From the NCBI GenBank assembly GCA_035701505.1, contig DASSSA010000070.1:1-11866 (forward strand): a stretch of DNA of 11,866 bases, read 5' to 3'. This document shows positions 6,345-11,866 of the stretch, piece after piece (positions within the stretch are counted from its first letter, which is position 1; each line of letters starts with the position of its first letter). The DNA is from AC-69 sp035701505 (GTDB taxonomy: Bacteria > Actinomycetota > UBA4738 > HRBIN12). The notes beneath the pieces are model-generated. The model did no database searches and was not told where the DNA came from. It saw only the letters and a list, made by a program, of their open reading frames with translations. The translations under genes and the position numbers were made by a program.

Positions 6345-9300
6345 CTAGGATCCGGTCAGATAGGCGAGCGCCTCGGTCATGATCTCCTTGCGGGCTTCCG
6401 GCGTCTTGACGTTCTCGAGGGCGAACCCCAGGTACAGGGTTCGGAACTCGGCGTTATCAGGAGTCATGGATGTCGCGGCCCCTTCGGTGAAGCCGACGTC
6501 CGTCGTCGTGATCCAGTCGAGCGCGTTGATGTCGCTGCCGATCTGAGTGGGATCACCAACGACCCAGCTCCCCAAGCCGCTCTCGAAGCCGGTGTCGGCG
6601 CTGGCCCCTGGAGCATCGATGTCGTCGACCCAGACACCGAGGCCCTGGACGGCCCAGTCGCTCGCGTAGGAGATCGAGACCTCGACCTGCTTGTCGTGCC
6701 ACGCCGAGAGGTCGACGGTCCATTCTTCCCAGCCCTGGGAGCGCCCCGAGGTGGCATTCCAGGTCTTCAGTCCAGATGAGTCTTCCCCAGAGCAATCGGT
6801 GCCCTGGTACCGCTCGAGCCAGGGATGGAGTTCGAACCAGCCTTCGGGGCAGGACTCGCCGGTGCTGCTGCGGGTGATGTCCGCCACCGGCAGTGTGACC
6901 CAGTCGTCCTGCCCGACCGTGTGCGCCTCGACGAAGACGAAGTCCCAGTCCATCTCGGTGTCGTAGGAGATGAAGAACGACAGCTGGTCGTCACCCGGCG
7001 ACACCGTGAATGTGTTCATCAGTCGCTGGTAACGGATGTCGGCCCGCTGCGAGTATGCGTACTGCAGCCCGCTGTGGGGCTCGTAGGGCCCCGCGATCCC
7101 CGTGCTCCACTCGGCTGGGGCCGTGCTGGTGAACTGCCCGTACTGATCGGGCTTCAGGATGCTGCTCGTCGTGATGAAGGACTGGTTGGTCGCGTCCCGA
7201 CCCGGCGTGAACGACTGGTCCACTTTCCACGGGTCGGTCGTCGCGTCGTCGAACGGATCGTCCGTCCCGATCACCGGGAAGGAGTCGCCGGTGTCGGGGT
7301 CGGCCCCGCCGTTCTCGACGAACAGGTACGCGCCCAGCCAGTACTGGAGGAAGTCGTCCGACAGCTGGAGGCATCCGTCGTCCACCGTCTGGTCGACGTT
7401 GTTGCAGAACGGCGGAGTCTCGACGGGGTTGTAGTCGAAGGCGTTGGCGAACTGCCACCCGGCATGACGCCCCGTGTACAGCAGCTTCCCGCCCTCGTTC
7501 AGGAACGCTCGAACCTGCAGCATCATCGCGTTGGCCTGCGTCTCGGCCCCGGTCCCGCCCGGCTGACCGGCAACCCGTGAGAGCAGGTCGTTGGCCGTGT
7601 ACCAGATCACCGCGTCGTAGTGACCGAGTACGCCCAGGTGATCTGGCGCTGCACCCATGGCGTCGACGTCGTAGACGTCGTGGGTCGTGCCCGCCGGCAG
7701 AGCCTCGACATAGCTCGACAGGAACGGCGGGGCGCCGTCGCCGGCCGTGTACGCCGGGAAGTTCGATGGTCCGGTGTAGTCCGTGTCGGCGAGGATCAGC
7801 ACGTCGGCGGCGTTCGCCTTCTCGACTGAGAAGGTGAACGAGTCGCTGGTCTGCCCGCCGCCGGTGAACCACACCTTCACGTCGCTTCCTGCCGGAGCGC
7901 CGGTGACGTGCCCCCGCACGATGTGGTAGTACACGTCGCCCGCTCCGCCGTACCGATCGCCTCCGTCCCACTCAGCGGTCGACCCGGTCTGCGCTGGACC
8001 GCCGTCGATGGAGTAGTTCAGCGTGACCGGGTCTTCGTCCCCGTCGTTGTCGAGATCCCTCCTGGCCAGGACCTGGACGGGCTGGTTGGCGCCGTTGTAC
8101 GAGTGGGCGAAGGTGAAGTCGCTCATCGGGTTGAAGGCCTTCTGCGGATCGACCTGCGACATGTCCAGGTAGAAGGGCTCCGTCTCGATGTTCACCGGGG
8201 ACACGGGGTCATCGGGATCCACGGCGGATCGCGCGGCGGCCACCGCGAAGTCCCGGTTGATGGTGAACTCGTGCTGGATCTCGCCTTCGCTGTCCGCGAA
8301 GACGAAGCCGGAGTCCTGCTTCCCTCCGCTCAGCTCCGGTGTGATTGAGAGCACGTTGTGAACGGCGTGGGCGTAGTCGGTCTGCTCGCCGTTCGTGATG
8401 TACAAGTCCGCCCCCACGCCCGGGTTGTAGCCCTGCACGGCCGGCTTCTTGTCGGTGCCGGCCCAGGCCACGTAGATGGGGTCGTCGGCGGATGGGGTGT
8501 TGACCTGGAACCCGAACGTGTAGAGAAGGAGCTGACCGAACGAGTGGTAGGTGATGTGGAACTCCGGCTTGGCCATCTCGAGGACCTTGATCAACGCCTG
8601 CGTCTCAGGTTCGGAGCCGGCCGATGGTCCCCGATATGTCTGGTCGGTGACGATCGAGGCCGAGCCCTCCTCGTCGTAGTTCCAGTGCTCGGGGAAGTTC
8701 CGGTTGTTGTCCACCCCGTCCAAGATGCTGATCTTGTTGTCCGAGTCGTTGTCCCGGAGGTTCTTCCTCCAGAGCCGGTCGTAGTCGAACGAATACTGGT
8801 AGCCATCGGGGTTCTGCACCAGGACGAACCACAGCTCGGTCGTGGTCAGGATGTCGACGACCTGGGGCTTCTCCTCGCGCCAGCCCTTGATGAACCACTC
8901 GAGGAGCCTGCGGTTCACCTCGCCGGTGATCCACTCGCGAGCGTGGATCAGCGAGGAGTACAGCACTGCCGGCTTGCTGCCGTCCGCGCTCTTCTCCTCA
9001 TCCGCGGTCAGCCGCAGGGCGAGGATCTCGCGGGGATTGTCGGGATCGCCCTCCGGGTCCGTCCCGTAGCTCTGGCCGATCACTTCCAGGTCCAGGATGT
9101 CCTCGTTCGCCGCCTCGAGGTCGTGCATGTACTGCTGGAACCCATCGGGGCCGTCGTAATCCATCCAGACCTTGAAGCCCGCCGTAGACTGAGCGGACGC
9201 GAGCTGTGCCGCGGTCTTCCCTTCGTTGTTCCGCCAGACCGTCAGCTTCGCCCCGAGCTTCTCGAGCGCCCTGCGCTCGAACGGGTACGCGACGATGATG

Positions 9301-9518
9301 AGGCGCACCTGGCCGTCGGACAGTTGCTCGATGGACGCGACGTCGAATCCGCCCGAGATGATCTGGCTCGCCGTCGCGGGATCGACGTCCGTGGTGTACA
9401 TCTGGAGACGTGCGGTGTTCGCAGGCGAAGCCGTTGGACCAGCGCCCGCGGGCATCATGGACGCACCGATCAGGACGAGGGTCGTGATGACCGACAACAA
9501 GGCTGCGCGGTGTTTCAC
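6345..9518 (-). CDS. Large secreted M14 zinc carboxypeptidase with C-terminal accessory domains
   Basis: A 1057-aa exported peptidase that should remove C-terminal residues from extracellular peptides. The GTG start at 9518 has AAGGGAGG six bases upstream. Residues 1-27 are a signal peptide (PAGAG near the end). A propeptide-like region (about 28-115) precedes the M14 domain (about 120-430). Zinc ligands are His192 and Glu195 (HAREW) and His325 (YHSFG); Arg251 (WRKN), Asn272-Arg273 and Tyr382 match substrate-binding positions and Glu395 (TPEL) the catalytic base, so the enzyme looks active. Next come a beta-rich region with an Asp-rich, Ca-binding-like stretch (DLDNDGDED, 488-496), a Rossmann-like domain of ThuA/GATase type (about 570-740), an immune-inhibitor-A/MAM-like beta sandwich (about 800-970), and a final TLYLGFALENV strand and helix (1027-1057). 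It is likely transcribed alone. Confidence 0.9.
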   Translation of the reverse strand: MKHRAALLSVITTLVLIGASMMPAGAGPTASPANTARLQMYTTDVDPATASQIISGGFDVASIEQLSDGQVRLIIVAYPFERRALEKLGAKLTVWRNNEGKTAAQLASAQSTAGFKVWMDYDGPDGFQQYMHDLEAANEDILDLEVIGQSYGTDPEGDPDNPREILALRLTADEEKSADGSKPAVLYSSLIHAREWITGEVNRRLLEWFIKGWREEKPQVVDILTTTELWFVLVQNPDGYQYSFDYDRLWRKNLRDNDSDNKISILDGVDNNRNFPEHWNYDEEGSASIVTDQTYRGPSAGSEPETQALIKVLEMAKPEFHITYHSFGQLLLYTFGFQVNTPSADDPIYVAWAGTDKKPAVQGYNPGVGADLYITNGEQTDYAHAVHNVLSITPELSGGKQDSGFVFADSEGEIQHEFTINRDFAVAAARSAVDPDDPVSPVNIETEPFYLDMSQVDPQKAFNPMSDFTFAHSYNGANQPVQVLARRDLDNDGDEDPVTLNYSIDGGPAQTGSTAEWDGGDRYGGAGDVYYHIVRGHVTGAPAGSDVKVWFTGGGQTSDSFTFSVEKANAADVLILADTDYTGPSNFPAYTAGDGAPPFLSSYVEALPAGTTHDVYDVDAMGAAPDHLGVLGHYDAVIWYTANDLLSRVAGQPGGTGAETQANAMMLQVRAFLNEGGKLLYTGRHAGWQFANAFDYNPVETPPFCNNVDQTVDDGCLQLSDDFLQYWLGAYLFVENGGADPDTGDSFPVIGTDDPFDDATTDPWKVDQSFTPGRDATNQSFITTSSILKPDQYGQFTSTAPAEWSTGIAGPYEPHSGLQYAYSQRADIRYQRLMNTFTVSPGDDQLSFFISYDTEMDWDFVFVEAHTVGQDDWVTLPVADITRSSTGESCPEGWFELHPWLERYQGTDCSGEDSSGLKTWNATSGRSQGWEEWTVDLSAWHDKQVEVSISYASDWAVQGLGVWVDDIDAPGASADTGFESGLGSWVVGDPTQIGSDINALDWITTTDVGFTEGAATSMTPDNAEFRTLYLGFALENVKTPEARKEIMTEALAYLTGS

Positions 9519-9524
9519 CTCGAG

Positions 9525-9532
9525 CCTCCCTT
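9525..9532 (-). promoter_or_regulatory. Ribosome binding site of the carboxypeptidase gene
   Basis: Reads AAGGGAGG on the minus strand, six bases before the GTG at 9518. It settles the GTG start, which directly precedes a basic, hydrophobic signal sequence. Confidence 0.75.
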
Positions 9533-9575
9533 CGTGGGGTCGGGGGGATGGGAGTTCAGCAAGGTTCGTTACCCG

Positions 9576-9605
9576 AATCTAGTACGGGCCTCGCATCCGT
9601 CGCAA
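9576..9605 (-). promoter_or_regulatory. Candidate promoter of the carboxypeptidase gene
   Basis: On the minus strand TTGCGA (9600-9605) and TAGATT (9576-9581), each a four-of-six match to sigma-70 boxes, are 18 bp apart. Transcription would start near 9569, giving a leader of about 50 bases. It lies in the 197-bp gap between the glutamate dehydrogenase stop and the carboxypeptidase start, which otherwise holds only two hairpins. Confidence 0.4.
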
Positions 9606-9648
9606 GCGCCGAGGTCCGTATCCAGGCACGCCTTGAGCACGTCATGTT

Positions 9649-9666
9649 CGCCGGGCCAGACCGGCG
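9649..9666 (-). terminator. Second hairpin downstream of glutamate dehydrogenase
   Basis: Perfect 6-bp arms CGCCGG (9649-9654) and CCGGCG (9661-9666) around a 6-base loop, extendable by a T-G and a T-A pair. It follows the hairpin at 9686-9711 and may act as a back-up terminator. No T-run. Confidence 0.4.
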
Positions 9667-9685
9667 GAACGGTTGGGTTCGCGTG

Positions 9686-9711
9686 GCACGGAAGGCTTCA
9701 GGCAGCCGTGC
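9686..9711 (-). terminator. Hairpin right after the glutamate dehydrogenase stop
   Basis: Perfect 6-bp arms GCACGG (9686-9691) and CCGTGC (9706-9711) around a 14-base loop, starting 5 bases after the TGA stop at 9716-9718. Position favours a terminator; the long loop and lack of a T-run weaken the case. Confidence 0.4.
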
Positions 9712-9715
9712 AGAA

Positions 9716-10948
9716 TCACCAGTCGCCGCGGAGGCGCTCGGCCTCCGCGACGCGATCGACCGCGATCTCGTAGGCGGCCTGGCGGTGGGTGACGCCCTTC
9801 TCGTGGGCCCGCCCGAGGACCGTGTCGGTGGCCCCGTACATGAGCTCGGCCAACCGTCCGTTCACCCGGTCCTCGCTCCACCGCTCTCGTTCTAGGTTCT
9901 GGACCCATTCGATGTAGGAGACCACCACACCTCCCGCGCTGGCCAGGATGTCGGGGATCACCGTCGCGCCTTTCGCCTTCAGGATCTCGTCCGCCTTCGG
10001 CGTTGTGGGATAGTTCGCCACCTCGAGGATCAGGTTCGCCTGGACGGCATCGGCGTTGTCGTCGCGGATGTGTTCCTCCATTGCCGCGGGCACCAGGACC
10101 TCGCAGTCCAGCGCGATCAGGTCGTCGCCGGGGATGGTGTCGGCCTGCTTGTAGTCGATGACGCTCGACGTCGCCTGCTTGTGCTCAAGGACATTCTTGG
10201 GATCGAGGCCCTCGGCATTGTGGATGGCACCCTTGCTGTCGGACACGGCGACGATCCGGTAGCCCGCGGCGTTGGCGAAGATGGAGAACCAGGAGGCGGC
10301 GTTGCCGTAGCCCTCCACGGCGATGCGGATCTTCTCCCGGGTCCACCCCCGGTGGTGAGCGATGCGATCCAGGCAGAGGAAGCCGCCGCGTCCGGTGGCC
10401 TGCTCCCGCCCCAGCGAGCCCCCGAGGGCGATGGGCTTGCCGGTCAGGATGGCCGGCGTGTCCCCGTACATCCGGCTGTACTCGTCGTACATCCACCCCA
10501 TCTCGCGGGCTCCTGTATTCACGTCCGGAGCGGGGATGTCGGTGTACGGCCCGATCACCGGAGCGATCTCTCGGATGAACGACCGCGAGAGCCGCTCGAG
10601 CTCTCCTGCCGACAGCCTCTTGGGGTCGACGGCCACGCCCCCCTTGCCGCCGCCGAACGGGATGTCGAGGAGCGCGCACTTCCACGTCATGAGGGCGGAG
10701 AAGCACTTGATCTCGTCCATGGCCACGGTCTGGTGGTAGCGAAGGCCACCCTTGTATGGGCCCCGCGCGTTGTTGTGCTGGATCCGGTACCCCTCGAACG
10801 TGGCCAGCGCGCCGTCATCCATCGGGACCCGCACCTGCACGGCGGTGGATCGTCGATGCGTGTCGAGCAGGGCGCGCATCGAGCCGTCGAGCGCCAGCCG
10901 GTCCGCTGCTGCCTCGAAGAACCCTCGAACCGCCTCGTACGCGCCCAC
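9716..10948 (-). CDS. Glutamate dehydrogenase (Glu/Leu/Phe/Val dehydrogenase family)
   Basis: Cytoplasmic enzyme that interconverts glutamate with 2-oxoglutarate and ammonia using a nicotinamide cofactor. Begun at the GTG at 10948, which has GGGAGG four bases upstream, it is 410 aa, the normal length for the small hexameric type. A much longer open frame runs to 11503 but crosses the divergent thiolase and is not real. Substrate-domain motifs are GPYKGGLRYH (63-72), MTWKCALLDIPFGGGKGG (87-104, with Lys66, Lys90 and Lys102 matching the conserved lysines) and APDVNTG (140-146, Asp142 catalytic). The cofactor domain has VEGYGNAA (211-218), VSDSKGAI (235-242) and PDILASAGGV (332-341). The usual EGANGPTT reads EVANYPTT (309-316). 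Related branched-chain or phenylalanine dehydrogenases are shorter and differ, so glutamate is favoured. Two hairpins follow the stop. Confidence 0.93.
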   Translation of the reverse strand: MGAYEAVRGFFEAAADRLALDGSMRALLDTHRRSTAVQVRVPMDDGALATFEGYRIQHNNARGPYKGGLRYHQTVAMDEIKCFSALMTWKCALLDIPFGGGKGGVAVDPKRLSAGELERLSRSFIREIAPVIGPYTDIPAPDVNTGAREMGWMYDEYSRMYGDTPAILTGKPIALGGSLGREQATGRGGFLCLDRIAHHRGWTREKIRIAVEGYGNAASWFSIFANAAGYRIVAVSDSKGAIHNAEGLDPKNVLEHKQATSSVIDYKQADTIPGDDLIALDCEVLVPAAMEEHIRDDNADAVQANLILEVANYPTTPKADEILKAKGATVIPDILASAGGVVVSYIEWVQNLERERWSEDRVNGRLAELMYGATDTVLGRAHEKGVTHRQAAYEIAVDRVAEAERLRGDW

Positions 10949-10964
10949 CCCGCCTCCCGTCGTC

Positions 10965-10976
10965 GGTCCCGGGACC
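10965..10976. promoter_or_regulatory. Perfect 12-bp palindrome GGTCCCGGGACC in the glutamate dehydrogenase leader
   Basis: It lies 17 bases before the glutamate dehydrogenase start and would overlap the transcription start predicted from the weak -10 at 10979-10984, as expected for a repressor site. The neighbouring ribosome binding site (10953-10958) is outside it. No protein can be assigned. Confidence 0.35.
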
Positions 10977-10978
10977 AG

Positions 10979-10984
10979 ATTGTG
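10979..10984 (-). promoter_or_regulatory. Weak candidate -10 box of the glutamate dehydrogenase gene
   Basis: CACAAT on the minus strand, four of six to the consensus, with transcription expected near 10972 and a leader of about 24 bases. No good -35 is seen at 16-18 bp, so this is tentative. Confidence 0.25.
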
Positions 10985-10999
10985 GCACGGAACGGGCGA

Positions 11000-11026
11000 T
11001 TGGAATCGACCCGCCGTGCGTAGACT
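11000..11026 (+). promoter_or_regulatory. Candidate promoter of the thiolase gene
   Basis: TTGGAA (11000-11005) and TAGACT (11021-11026) are each four of six to the sigma-70 boxes; the spacer of 15 bp is short. TAGACT is a typical GC-rich actinobacterial -10. Transcription would begin near 11033, about 19 bases before the GTG start, leaving just room for the GAGGAGG at 11041-11047. Confidence 0.4.
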
Positions 11027-11051
11027 CGGAGGCGCGACCTGAGGAGGTGCC

Positions 11052-11866
11052 GTGCGCGAGGCGGTCATCGTCGAGGCCATCCGAACTCCCATCGGCAGGC
11101 GAGGCGGTGCGTACGCGGACGTCCATCCGGTGGACCTTCTGTCCGCCGTCCTCCGGGACCTGGTTGACCGGACCGGCCTCGAGGCCGCGCTGGTCGATGA
11201 CCACATCGCCGGATGCGTGTCGCAGGTCGGCGACCAATCCCTCAACGTGGCCCGCAACGCGTGGCTCGCGGCCGGGCTGCCGGAGACCGTTCCCTCCACT
11301 ACCGTGGACCGCCAGTGCGGCTCCTCGCAGCAAGCGATCCACTTCGCCGCGCAAGGGGTCATGGCCGGGGCCAACGACCTCGTCGTGGCCTCGGGCCTGG
11401 AGCACATGACGCGGGTGCCGCTCGGTTCCTCGATGTCTGGCGGCAACCCGTTCCCACCCTCGCTGTCGGTGCGGTACGAGGGCAAGCTCGTCCCCCAGGG
11501 CATCTCCGCCGAGCTGATCGCCTCGAGATGGCAGATCTCGCGGGAGGAGCAGGACGACTTCGGCTACCGCTCGCACGAGTGGGCCGCCCGGGCTACCCGT
11601 GAAGGATGGTTCCGAGAACACCTCGTGCTAGTGAAGCCCGGTGGCGGGGGAGAATCGCTCGACCGGGACGAGGGCGTCCGGATGGAGCCCGACCGGGACC
11701 GGATGCGGTCCCTCGAGCCGGCCTTCCGCTCCCCGGCTTTCGAGGAGATGTTCCCCGGCCGGATCGGATGGACCGTCACGGCGGGGAATTCCTCGCAAAT
11801 CTCCGACGGGGCAGCCGCGGTGCTCGTGGCATCAGCGGAACGGGCCGAGGAGCTCGGGCTTCGGCC
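11052..11866 (+). CDS. Thiolase family protein (acetyl-CoA acetyltransferase type), 3' end outside window
   Basis: Catalyses CoA-dependent cleavage or formation of 3-ketoacyl-CoA in fatty acid or steroid breakdown. It begins at a GTG with GAGGAGG four bases upstream; 271 codons are present, and the frame is open to the right edge. The start reads VREAVIVEAIRTPIGRRGGA, the usual thiolase N terminus. Cys89 in DRQCGSSQQAIH is the acyl-accepting nucleophile. A GLEHMTRVPLGSS segment (115-127) and TAGNSSQISDGAAAVL near the end of the visible part are standard. The second active-site blocks (the His of NxHGG and the Cys of CxGxG) would lie beyond the window. Chain-length and pathway cannot be told; the divergent neighbour is glutamate dehydrogenase, with no other lipid gene in view. 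Confidence 0.93.
   Translation, partial: MREAVIVEAIRTPIGRRGGAYADVHPVDLLSAVLRDLVDRTGLEAALVDDHIAGCVSQVGDQSLNVARNAWLAAGLPETVPSTTVDRQCGSSQQAIHFAAQGVMAGANDLVVASGLEHMTRVPLGSSMSGGNPFPPSLSVRYEGKLVPQGISAELIASRWQISREEQDDFGYRSHEWAARATREGWFREHLVLVKPGGGGESLDRDEGVRMEPDRDRMRSLEPAFRSPAFEEMFPGRIGWTVTAGNSSQISDGAAAVLVASAERAEELGLR

Noticed and set aside
5548..6348. Plus-strand open frame opposite the transporter
   Set aside because: Charged, low-complexity composition with no motif; it is the shadow of the membrane protein's reading frame.
8358..9773. Long plus-strand open frame (471 codons) opposite the carboxypeptidase
   Set aside because: It is antisense to a gene with a complete set of M14 active-site residues, has no recognisable domain, and is explained by GC-rich codon structure.
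10070..11023. Plus-strand open frame opposite glutamate dehydrogenase
   Set aside because: It is antisense to a clearly conserved enzyme and has no identifiable features of its own.
10949..11503. N-terminal extension of glutamate dehydrogenase
   Set aside because: It would run antisense through the thiolase gene; the family's normal N terminus and a good ribosome binding site occur at 10948.

Overview
GC-rich, gene-dense bacterial chromosome with short intergenic gaps, GTG and ATG starts, strong GGAGG-type ribosome binding sites in front of most (not all) genes, and many TAG stops. The mix of genes (a Cys-rich conserved hypothetical of a type I associate with actinobacteria, a PQQ-type sugar dehydrogenase, an MGT-like glycosyltransferase, a Gmad2-like lipoprotein, an NRAMP-related transporter, a large secreted M14 peptidase, glutamate dehydrogenase and thiolase) suggests an uncultured, probably aerobic actinomycete-like soil or water bacterium. 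This is an inference from gene style; no rRNA or other marker gene is present.

Layout. 2-514 (+) is the 3' end of a coiled-coil protein. It meets, tail to tail on a shared CTAG, a minus-strand block: a 192-aa Cys-rich putative zinc protein (511-1089), a 65-aa Pro/Glu-rich small protein that overlaps it by 4 bp (1086-1283), and an exported sugar dehydrogenase (1335-2444). A 185-bp divergent spacer carrying an inverted repeat leads to a plus-strand, membrane-anchored Gly/Ser-repeat protein (2630-3151). Convergent to that is a glycosyltransferase (3161-4468, -). A 78-bp divergent spacer with a perfect palindrome separates it from a lipoprotein gene (4547-4990, +), whose stop again shares a CTAG with the stop of an NRAMP-family transporter (4987-6261, -). 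Upstream of the transporter, after a strong hairpin terminator, lies a 1057-aa secreted zinc carboxypeptidase (6345-9518, -). Then come glutamate dehydrogenase (9716-10948, -) and a divergent thiolase cut off by the right edge (11052-11866, +).

How the genes fit together. I see no single pathway. Four products are exported or lipid-anchored (sugar dehydrogenase, Gly/Ser protein, Gmad2 lipoprotein, carboxypeptidase), so the middle of the window is mostly cell-envelope and extracellular work. The right end is central metabolism: glutamate to 2-oxoglutarate, and acyl-CoA cleavage. Most genes look singly transcribed; only 1086-1283/511-1089, possibly with 1335-2444, looks like an operon.

I found no mobile element, CRISPR array, tRNA, rRNA or recognisable defence system. 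The items most worth a second look are the coupled small protein plus Cys-rich protein pair of unknown function, the NRAMP homologue whose two metal-site motifs are both non-canonical, the carboxypeptidase whose C-terminal Rossmann-like domain appears split by a beta-sandwich insertion, and the palindromes in the three divergent promoter spacers.
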